Shown here piece after piece: positions 40,181 to 48,393 of a stretch of DNA of 64,000 nucleotides. The notes under the pieces were generated by a model that was given only the letters and a program-made list of their open reading frames with translations, ran no database searches and was not told the DNA's origin. The stretch's first letter is position 1; each line of letters opens with the position of its first letter. This DNA comes from Sacculina carcini (Eukaryota > Arthropoda > Thecostraca > Sacculinidae): the NCBI GenBank assembly GCA_916048095.2, contig OU696584.1:4491849-4555848 (forward strand). Direction: 5' to 3'. The position numbers and the translations under genes are program-made.

Positions 40181-40500
40181 GTTACACACTAACACACACA
40201 CACACTAACACACACACACTATCACACACACTAACACACACACTAACACACACACTAACACACACACACACACACACACTAACACAAACACTAACATGCA
40301 CTAACACACACACACACACACACACACACTAACACACACACTAACACACACACACACACACTGACATACACACTAACACCACTGTTTGTTTGACTGTGTT
40401 AGAGTGCGGTTGTGTCCTGGTGAATTGTGAATCTGTGTGTGTGTTGTGGTTTGAAAGTTGCGCCAGTGGCCTTCAAATTTCGGCATTGTATCAACAACTG
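40181..40500. repeat. (CA)n array with ACTAACAC interruptions
   Basis: Units of CACACACACTAACA repeat irregularly at about 40186-40380. The rest is unassigned and leads to the start of LINE-gamma-2. Confidence 0.75.
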
Positions 40501-40708
40501 AACATAACGAGTTGTATTAACAGGTGAGTGGGGCAAAAGCAGTTCTGTCTCCAAGTGAAAATGACAGGAAGGAGAAAGAAACAGACCAGTGTGAGCACAG
40601 AGGAAAGCCAGTTGGAGGTGGGAAGACCTGTAGAAGAAAGAGGGGGGCGGACGCCGAAAAACGTGGGTTTGAGAAAGAGGTAGCAGACAACGCCAGGAGA
40701 ATTGGGAG

Positions 40709-41581
40709 TTGGAGAGGGACCTGAAAGAGATGAGAGAAAGAGTGAGACCAAGTGAGGAGGGAGAGAAAAATGACTTGGGTGTGGTTATGGGGGAGATGCA
40801 GAAGGAGATGCAAGAATTGAGAAATCAAGTGATGGAGTTGAATGAGACGAATGAAAAAGTGAAAAGTGAAAATGCAGGACTTAAAGATCGAATTCAAGAA
40901 GTCTTGCAGGTGAATGAAAGGCTGAAAGAAAGGCTCAAAATGAGAGAGGATGCCGCAAAACAACAGGATGATGACTTGGGGAAATTGAAGAAAAACCAGG
41001 AAGTATGGGCAAAAGAACAAGGAGAGGTCATACAGGATTTCAAGGAAGTCATGAGGCAGCAAAAAGAAGAAAGAGACACTAAAATCGAAAAGGAAGTAGT
41101 GCATGTACTGAAGCAAAAAGAAAACGTCGTGAGGGACATTGTGGAAAAAAAGCAGAGTGTCATTTTGTTCGGAGTGAAGGAGGCTGAGTACCCAGACTGG
41201 TGGGAAAGAAAGAAGGGTGAGATGAAAGTGGTGGAAGACGTTGTTGGTGCTGTTGAAGAAGGAGCGGGAGGGGATATTCAGGAAGTATTCAGACTTGGAA
41301 AGTACGAGAAAGGTAGCATGAGACCACTGAAGGTCAAGTTCAGAAGTCAGGAGATGGCTAGCAAAGTGCTAAGAAAGACATGGAAGTTGTCACACGAAGA
41401 AAAATGGAAAAATGTCTGGGTAAGAGAGGACCTCAATGAGGAGGAAAGGCAAAAAAGAAGAGAATTGTTTGAGGAGTCTAAGAAGAAGAACATGCAAAGA
41501 ACTGAGAAGGAGAAGGAAGTTTTTTACTGGCGGGTGCTGGAAGGAAGACTCAGAAAATGGTACAAACCGAGACACGACTGA
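40709..41581 (+). pseudogene. ORF1 protein of LINE-gamma-2
   Basis: 290 codons: a long coiled coil at about residues 20-150 (EMQELRNQVMELNETNEKVK and heptads onward), then a globular part with SVILFGVKEAE, QEVFRLGKYEKGS and PLKVKFRS, resembling the RRM-like nucleic-acid-binding domain of LINE ORF1 proteins. Such proteins coat LINE RNA. Upstream coding traces in two other frames (about 40524-40715) indicate that frameshifts have cut off the true N-terminus. Confidence 0.8.
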
Positions 41582-42375
41582 ATAAAGGCACAAAAAATGG
41601 TGGAATGGTCCGTAGAGAAGATGGGTTGAGGATTGTATATACAAATGTAGATGGATTCATGTCAATAAAAAGCGAATTGGAAGATTGTTTGAGAAGAATG
41701 AAACCTCATATTGTTTGCATGACAGAAACGAAATTGTCCCAGGACTTTGATGTTATCCTCAGGGAGGAAGACTATAATGTGATCAGAAGGGATAGGATGG
41801 GGAAATTTGGGGGAGGTGTTATGATGTGTGTGAGAAAGGATATAGCAATAGAAGATACGCATTTTGGAAAAGGTAAGGCAGAGTTTTTGAGCACGAAAAT
41901 TAGACATGGTAAAAATGTTAAATGTATTGGAGTAATGTATGTTCCACCAAAAACTGCTGCGTGGAAGCAGGAAGAATATAGTGAGATGTTATTTGAATCA
42001 AAGGAGGAGTTAGCAAATATAATGGGGAGACAGAGAGAAATCATACTCATGGGAGACTTCAATTGTAAAAAAGTAGATTGTGAAAATTGGGTCACCAATG
42101 GTAATGAAAATTCCTGGGGATATATGCTGCTAGAATTAATGACTGAGGGCTTTATGACGCAATGGGTAACGCAACCTACTAGGTATAGAGGTGATGATGA
42201 ACCCTCGAGGTTGGATTTAGTTTTCACAGGTCATCCCGGTGAGATAGTGGATATTCACTATGAAAGCCCTCTGGGTAAGAGTGATCACATAATGATAGAG
42301 ATTACAACAATAGGAACGAATGAAGGGCCAGGAAGCTTAGGAGTACCACCGCAGGCAAAATTGAACTACGCCTAA
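41557..42375 (+). pseudogene. ORF2 endonuclease of LINE-gamma-2
   Basis: Starts at an ATG overlapping the end of ORF1 by 25 nt. APE-type endonuclease: IVYTNVDGFMSIKSEL, IVCMTETKL with the catalytic E, IILMGDFNCKK, RLDLVFTG and KSDHIMIEI. The frame is cut by TAA at 42373-42375, and coding continues in the same frame after it (42391-42756: linker, KRYFTEVDWKDLEAK), so this is a single nonsense change. Confidence 0.88.
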
Positions 42376-42390
42376 AGTAATTTTGACGGT

Positions 42391-42756
42391 ATGAAGAGAT
42401 ATTTCACAGAAGTAGACTGGAAAGACTTGGAAGCAAAAAGTGTACAAGGAAAATACAATGCCTTTTTAGAGATCTACAAAAGGGGTGTGCAACAATTCGT
42501 ACCAAAATTCAAAGAAAAAAATGCTGTTGAAAAAGAATGGCTCAATAAAAAATGTGAAAGGGCACTTGTGCAAAAAGAAGAGGCTTGGAAAAGAATGAGA
42601 AGACGGAATACGTTGAGAAATAGAGAGAAATTCAAAAAAGCACGCAACCATTACGTGAGTGTGAGAAGGCAGGAGGAAAGACAATATGAGAAAAGCATTG
42701 TAGACAAGAGTAAATATAAACCAAAGTTGTTTTACAAAATTCTAAAAAAAAATTGA
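42391..42756 (+). pseudogene. ORF2 linker segment of LINE-gamma-2
   Basis: Lys/Arg-rich region between endonuclease and RT, in the same frame as the endonuclease after the nonsense codon. It ends in a nine-A run (about 42744-42752), where a length change shifts the frame into the RT segment. Confidence 0.8.
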
Positions 42757-43994
42757 AAAGTAAGGTTGCTATAGACAAATTGATTGTGGATGGCGAAATT
42801 TACGAGGAAGCAGGAGATATTTGTGGAGTCATGAACAGGAAGTTTCAAGAGGTATTTACGACTGAGGACGGATTGGAAACTCCGGTGATAGTTGATACCA
42901 GACTGGGAATCGACTATATTGAAGTATATCGCGAAGAGATTGAGAGGCGCCTGAGTGGTCTTCAATGCAGAAAAGCAGTTGGTCCAGATGATATCGCCGC
43001 GGTGATCCTGAAAGAATGTAGATATGAACTCCTCACACCGGTGTTCGATGTTGTCCAAGGTAGCCTGTCACAAGGGATTCTTCCCCAGGAGTGGAAGCTG
43101 GCGAATATAATATCGATATACAAAGGAGGAGAGAGAGACAAACCGCTGAATTACAGGCCGATCTCACTAACAAGCGTCATGTGTAAATTGGTGGAGTCGA
43201 TCATTAAGGACAGATGGGTATCATATTTGGAGGATAACAGTATTTTAAATGAGACACAGTATGGATTCAGGAGCGGAAGGTCTTGTGTTGCGAACTTGAT
43301 GAGTTTTTATTCTAGGGTGATAGACACAGTGCAGGAAAGAGATGGATGGGTCGATTGTGTATATCTGGACCTGAAAAAGGCGTTCGACAGGGTTCCACGA
43401 AACAAGTTATTGTGGCAAATTGAGCATGAAGGAGGGATACGTGGAAAGCTTTTGGATTGGATGAGAGATTATTTGAGCGGACGTAGAATGAGAACAGTTG
43501 TAAGATGTGCCAAATCGACGTGGAGAGAAGTCACAAGTGGCGTCCCTCAAGGATCAGTGCTTGGACCGATAATGTTCCTGGTGTACATAAATCAAATGAC
43601 GGAGAGAATAGGCAATTACGTGAACATGTTTGCAGATGATGCGAAAATTTTGAGAAGAATGAAAGATCGGACCAGCTGCCAAAAATTGCAAGAGGATCTA
43701 GACAGGCTATGTGAGTGGAGTAGGGAATGGGGCATGGAGTTTAATGCCAGCAAGTGCCACGTTATGGAATTTGGTAAAGGAAAACTCAGACAATCGAGAT
43801 GTTATATCTTGGGCAAGCACAAACTGCAGAAGGTGACTGCCGAAAAAGATTTGGGTGTAACTATTGAGGATGATCTGTCGCCGGAGAGGCATATAACCAG
43901 AGTAGTGAATGCGGCGTATAGAACCATAAAGAATATAAGGGTCTCATTAAACTTCATGGATGAGGAAGTGGTAAAAAAATTGATAAAAATGTGA
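42753..43994 (+). pseudogene. ORF2 reverse transcriptase of LINE-gamma-2
   Basis: 413 open codons with the full set of RT blocks: KAVGPDDIAAVILKEC, YRPISLTSVMCKLVE, QYGFRSGRSCVANLM, CVYLDLKKAFDRVPR, SGVPQGSVLGPIMFLVYI, catalytic MFADDAKIL, and DLGVTIEDDLSPERH. Ends at a frameshift near a seven-A run (about 43975); the thumb and C-terminus continue at 43991-44440 (IRHPLEYAAVIWAPH; DIKKYSFPSRCIDIWN). Confidence 0.9.
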
Positions 43995-44440
43995 TAAGGC
44001 ACCCACTAGAATACGCGGCAGTAATTTGGGCTCCCCACAATAAAAAACATATCGCTAGGTTAGAGAAAGTCCAAAAAGTAGCGACTAAGCTGTTAACATC
44101 ATTGAGTTCGTTGAATTATGAAAAAAGGTTAGAGAAAATTGGGTTGTCGTCACTGGAAAAGAGAACGTTAAGGGGGGATTTAATAAACGTTTTCAAGCAC
44201 AGCCTTGGTATGGAACGATTGAATATGAAAGATTGGGTGGTTTGGAGTACGAGGGACCATAGGGGACACAATAAATGTCTACAGCAAACCCGGGTATTAA
44301 GGGATATAAAGAAGTACAGTTTCCCAAGTAGGTGTATAGATATATGGAACCGTTTGGGTAAAGAAATAGTTCAATCAAACAGTATAGCACAGTTCAAGCA
44401 TAGGTTAGATACATGTGGGTATGGAGACAGGACAGTCTGA
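43991..44440 (+). pseudogene. ORF2 C-terminus of LINE-gamma-2
   Basis: 150 codons continuing the RT thumb and C-terminal region in a shifted frame. It aligns with the end of LINE-gamma-1 (both end near an RTV motif) and is followed by the tandem tail. Confidence 0.85.
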
Positions 44441-44490
44441 GCCCTGCTCATTTCCTGTAAACTACAACTGTGAGTACAACTGTGAGTACA

Positions 44491-45021
44491 CTGACACACA
44501 CACACACTGACACACACACACTGACACACGCACATACACACAAACTCGTTGTATGAAAGACTTTGAAAAGAGCAGTTTCCTGTACAGAGCCATTGACGTG
44601 AAATTAAGTAATAAGTAGAAATAAGTGAAAATAAGCGGGCAAAAATGGAGTCCAGTGGAAAATTAGTTGCCCAAGAACTTTGTTGAATGTAAAATATATG
44701 AGTTCAAACGTAAACTTGATGGGAAAAGGGACAGCTTAAGCTCATATCGTGTAGCACAACTCGGTGTTAGTGCACACGCGCTAACACAGTATAGGAAGTA
44801 TACCGTATGCAAGTACAAGTATGCATACATGTATACAGCGAGCACAAGTAGGTGGATTTCGTTACTAAAGCCAGTATTATCATTCCAATCTACATCGGGG
44901 TGAAGAGGGTTCATAACATTGTTTTCACCACAGCCATAGCGATGTCTTATGGGCTCCTCCCGAAGGCAATACGTGGGGTTCCCATTATATCTAAATCACC
45001 ATTATAATAGAGGTCCGACAA
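44491..45021. other. CA-rich then unassigned DNA
   Basis: Interrupted CACACACTGA repeats at about 44490-44540, then no gene or repeat recognised. A 78-codon frame at 44667-44903 is unsupported. Confidence 0.45.
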
Positions 45022-45233
45022 TGCAGAATGAAAACACAATTTCAAGAAAAACACAATATGTATAATATGTAACAATATGTATGTAATACATCGCCGTCCC
45101 ACGCGCGCCTACAAGGCCACACCACCCAACAACCACCACCGAACACGACCCCCACACACATCCTTACATCTCAACACGACACCCGATCACCGCCACGTGA
45201 TACCTAGAGCCCACCCTGCAGACGCAGCACTGT

Positions 45234-45239
<6 letters not shown>
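45022..45239 (-). repeat. LTR-like direct repeat, left copy
   Basis: Begins TGCAGAATGAAAACACAATT and ends GCACTGTGCAAAC. Repeated at 46170-46400 in the same orientation with about 80-85 % identity by eye. Part of it resembles the LTR-F LTR region near 35806. It is followed by a long pure (CA)n at about 45238-45306. I read it as a minus-strand LTR (3' copy). Confidence 0.65.
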
Positions 45240-45307
<68 letters not shown>

Positions 45308-46169
45308 GCACACAAGCATACACGCACATTGCTCAAAGCACTAATCCATCAAATACAGGAAGCATAAGCCCAAACACACAACGAAAACCTCTAACTACAC
45401 GTCCCCCTGTTTCTAAAGAAACAACTAAACACGGCAAGACACGAATGCCGACACAGCAACACAATAAAAAGCGAATATAAGCACGGAGATAAACAAAAAC
45501 AACCAAGCAAAATCAGCTCAGGCCCGCCCATCCAGCTCTACGGCTCCACCAGAAGCACGCACTTGGCTGCGGCGAAGCACAACACGTCAAGCCCCAGCGT
45601 CCCTCGCACTCTCGCCTCGCCCGTGCTCTTCAGCTCCCGCCGCAACCTGCCGTCACCTCCATCACCGGCCGCCGCGACATGGCCCAACACCTCGGCCCCA
45701 GCACTCACCGTGCTACCGCCGCCACCTGTGCTCTTCAGCACCCTGTCGCAGCCGGCCGTGATCCACCGTCCACACAGGCCGTCTTTCATTCCGGGTCACG
45801 ACGCCTCCTGTGGTTTCAGCAGCTCCTTACCTACCTCCTTGAGCACCAGCAGCTTCCCCCGAATGTTTCACCAGTTATGCGACGTAGCCAGCACCAACGC
45901 AAGCGGGACGGCGAGCAACCTCGGCGCAGCTCCCCGGCTGCCTCCTTGCCGGCACCATGGTCCACTGCCGTCCCCCTGCATACCTCCGAACACAACCTCT
46001 GTCTTCCACTCTGCCACTGATGCCCAAGGGTCAGTACCACCGCCGCTGCAGAAGTCCATTGGTCGATCCATCCCATTCCATGACAAAAAATGCACTAAGC
46101 CGAAGCAAAATCAACCGCTTACCCATAAAAACCACAAGTAAACAAAACACTGTAAAAGACAAATTAGCT
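45240..46169. other. Interior of the LTR-like pair: (CA)n and a GC-rich segment
   Basis: Contains (CA)n at about 45240-45306 and a 560-bp GC-rich island (about 45530-46095) in otherwise AT- and CA-rich DNA. Several frames are open for 80-190 codons on both strands, which is typical of GC-rich DNA. None shows gag or pol motifs or another family. The minus strand next to the right repeat reads AGCTAATTTGTC, sharing its first six bases with the primer-binding candidate of LTR-B and LTR-C. Confidence 0.4.
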
Positions 46170-46400
46170 TGTAGAATGAAAACACAATTTCAGGAAAACC
46201 AAAACAATATGTATTAAAAAACAATAATGTAAAACCCGTGCAATATGACATCGCCGTCCCACGCGCGCCTACAAGATCACACCACCCAACAACCACGCCC
46301 GAATACGACTCCCCACACACATCCTTACATCTCAACACGATACCCGATCACCCCCACGTGATACCTAGAACGAACCCTGCAAACGCAGCACTGTGCAAAC
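46170..46400 (-). repeat. LTR-like direct repeat, right copy
   Basis: Begins TGTAGAATGAAAACACAATT and ends GCACTGTGCAAAC. If the pair are LTRs, this is the 5' LTR on the minus strand and the whole (45022-46400) is a TRIM-like non-coding element. Confidence 0.65.
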
Positions 46401-46641
46401 GACAGACAATGGGAAATGCAGTTACGAGCAGCCCCTCGGTCTCCATTAATCTGGGACTAACTTTTATGCGCTACTTCATGATGAATTTTTATATCATGTT
46501 TGAGGAAGCGGGGTTCCTCAACACTCGGGGCCTCCTGGCGGGGAGTTTGAGAGCGGTTGCTACGAGTCTGGCTTTCACGATCCAAGCTAGATGGCGGCCA
46601 AAAAACAAGACGGGTAAACTATGATTTACTTACCTGTTGGA
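46401..46641. other. Unassigned DNA
   Basis: A 71-codon frame from the ATG at about 46409 to 46624 has no recognisable family. The last bases (CTGTTGGA) form the left flank of the hAT-like element. Confidence 0.35.
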
Positions 46642-47031
46642 CAGTGACGGCGCCAACGAGGAACTTGGCGGATTGATCCCCCATATTGCTCATGTTCCGC
46701 TGGGTGACCATACGTCCTCTTTTTACCGGACATGTGCTCGCTTTGAGGGCTATCCGGCTTGTCCGGGTTCTTTTTGTAAAATGCTTCGAATGTCCGGGTT
46801 CTGTACATTTTGAGTAGCTAAAATTGATATGTTCCCTTTGCGAGTATATAATGGTTTGTTACGTGCCTAAAAATCAAAAACACCAATCAAAATATTTGTC
46901 ATCTCTCTATCAGAATAGATTAATTTTAGAGATTCGGAATAAGGTCATCATATGTTTCGCCAAGCCCTTCAATATTTTCCCTTAGTTTCCTTTAAGCTCC
47001 TCTCACCGGAGAAATACTGGCGCCGCCGCTG
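46642..47031. mobile_element. hAT-like non-autonomous element (390 bp)
   Basis: The left end CAGTGACGGCGCCA and the right end (reverse complement CAGCGGCGGCGCCAG) form imperfect inverted repeats. Flanking 8-mers CTGTTGGA and CTGTGCGA agree at 6 of 8. The right 75 bp match the hAT-like end at 24718-24798. An interior motif, GTGACCATACGTCC, with partly mirrored GGACAT repeats, is also typical of such elements. No transposase. Confidence 0.65.
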
Positions 47032-47294
47032 CTGTGCGATGAATACATTTTTTTCGTTTTTTTTCATAATCACAATGAAGCAGCATTTGGATGTATATTT
47101 GTATTTGGTTGTAAAAAATAACAAAAAATATTTGGCTCTTCCAGAATGTTGTCCAATTTAAACAATGTAAATTGTACGATAAAATATTAAGTCGAATTTA
47201 ACACACATATAAATGTCATGAAACATATGAAATAAAACATCCCTCGCTTATTGAAGGCTGAAGTTTTCGTGCAATATTTATAAGCAAAGCTTTC
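47032..47294. other. AT-rich interval before LTR-C
   Basis: No gene. Ends with CTTTC (47290-47294), the target duplication of LTR-C. Confidence 0.6.
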
Positions 47295-47670
47295 TGTATT
47301 ATGTTTATTGTGTATTGCATGGTATTGTATCTTGTACTATATATAATTGTGTGTGCGTGCATGTGAATTTGTGTGCGTACGTGGGAGTGTGATTTTGTGT
47401 ACGGTGTTGTGTGCGCGCGCGGAGGTAGCTGCGTCACACAAGCGCGAGCGATGAGTGCATGCATGCGCGGGTGGTATCCGCCCTGAGTCAACGGTCGCTC
47501 GTGCATGCTGGGCAGTGCGTTACTGGTGAAGTGAGAGTGTGGTGTTTGTGCAGTGGTTTAGAGTGTTGTTCGGTGGAGAGAGTAGTATTTAGTGCATTGT
47601 GTTGCGGTGTGATCGTGTGGAATTGTGCTTTCTTGTTCTTTTTTATTTTTCGTGCTTACATTCAAATACA
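47295..47670 (+). repeat. 5' LTR of LTR-C
   Basis: 376 bp, TGTATTATGTTTATTG...CATTCAAATACA, matching 51287-51662. TG-rich, with an ATGCATGC palindromic stretch and GCGCGCGC around 47412-47420. Confidence 0.95.
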
Positions 47671-47682
47671 AGCTAACCGGCC
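47671..47682 (+). promoter_or_regulatory. Primer-binding site candidate of LTR-C (complement of a tRNA-Ile 5' end)
   Basis: AGCTAACCGGCC immediately follows the LTR, identical to 7003-7014 in LTR-B. The sequences after it diverge at once (CTTCGAAAA against AATATCGG), so the 12 nt look selected. No standard TGG-type site is present. Confidence 0.6.
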
Positions 47683-47691
47683 CTTCGAAAA

Positions 47692-48393
47692 ATGGAGTCT
47701 TCATCTGGTTTCGACGCTCGCGTGATACCAGAATTTGATGGTCAGAGTGACATTGTGGAATGGTGGACTCGCACGGAGATGATGTGTCAGCTCAAAGGCG
47801 TCGATGTGATGAGCGTAGTGCCACTACGTCTCTCAAAAGGTGCGTTTGTTGTGTGGTCCCAACTGCCGGATGAAATTCGCCGTTGCGCGAAAGGAACTCG
47901 CAGCGCTTTGTTCTCGGCGTTTGGAGTGGACAGATTCCGTGCATACGCCCTGTTCACCAGTCGTCGTCTGCAAGAAGGTGAGTCGCCTGACGTATATTTG
48001 GCAGACTTAAAAAAGCTTGCAGTTTCATTCGGTGGCGTATCCGATAATCTGCTGATATGTGCATTTGTAAATGGCCTACCCGAGCACGTGGCGACCAGTA
48101 TTCGTGCAAGCACAGTGTCAGAGTCTCTGTCGCTGAGTGATATTACGAGCAGAACTCGCATGGTGTTGCAAACCACAAAAAACCCGCCGAACTGTCTAGC
48201 CGCCAATGCCGGGTCGCTTCCACCCCGAAAATGCTATATTTGCAATCAGACTGGTCATTTGAGTAGAGAGTGCCCCAAAAGGAAATATCGGATGCGATGT
48301 TACAATTGTTCCAAGTTGGGTCACATGGCGAAGGACTGTCAGGGAAACGAGGAAGGAGAGGGTTCGTCAGCGCCAGCACCCTCTCCTCAGTGA
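47692..48393 (+). CDS. gag: gag protein of LTR-C
   Basis: 233 residues, starting 9 nt after the primer-binding candidate. Capsid-like region with EFDGQSDIVEWWTRTE, PLRLSKGAFVVWSQLP, ESPDVYLADLKKLAV and CAFVNGLPEHV, closest to LTR-A gag. Two CCHC knuckles: CYICNQTGHLSREC and CYNCSKLGHMAKDC. The stop lies about 45 nt after the slippery heptamer. Confidence 0.92.
   Translation: MESSSGFDARVIPEFDGQSDIVEWWTRTEMMCQLKGVDVMSVVPLRLSKGAFVVWSQLPDEIRRCAKGTRSALFSAFGVDRFRAYALFTSRRLQEGESPDVYLADLKKLAVSFGGVSDNLLICAFVNGLPEHVATSIRASTVSESLSLSDITSRTRMVLQTTKNPPNCLAANAGSLPPRKCYICNQTGHLSRECPKRKYRMRCYNCSKLGHMAKDCQGNEEGEGSSAPAPSPQ
48342..48348 (+). promoter_or_regulatory. Putative -1 frameshift site (GGGAAAC) of LTR-C
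   Basis: In phase with gag codons GGA (48343-48345) and AAC (48346-48348). The frame entered by -1 slippage is open to 51263. Identical in sequence and phase to LTR-A and LTR-B. Confidence 0.85.

Larger units (their letters stand above)
40500..44480 (+). mobile_element. LINE-gamma-2: near full-length two-ORF LINE, inactivated
   Basis: ORF1, endonuclease, RT and C-terminal regions are all present in order, followed by a tail of AACTGTGAGTAC repeats (about 44465-44490). Inactivating changes: frameshifts in ORF1 near 40690-40715, a TAA at 42373-42375, and frameshifts at A-runs near 42745 and 43975-43990. LINE-gamma-1 (22760-23925) is a truncated relative. The 5' end is estimated; no target duplication was found in the CA-rich flanks. 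Confidence 0.88.

Noticed and set aside
44667..44903. 78-codon frame after LINE-gamma-2
   Set aside because: No motif, and frames of similar size occur on the opposite strand.
45563..46141. 192-codon Pro/Ser-rich plus-strand frame in the GC-rich segment
   Set aside because: Overlapping frames are open on both strands, as expected of GC-rich DNA; no domain can be named.
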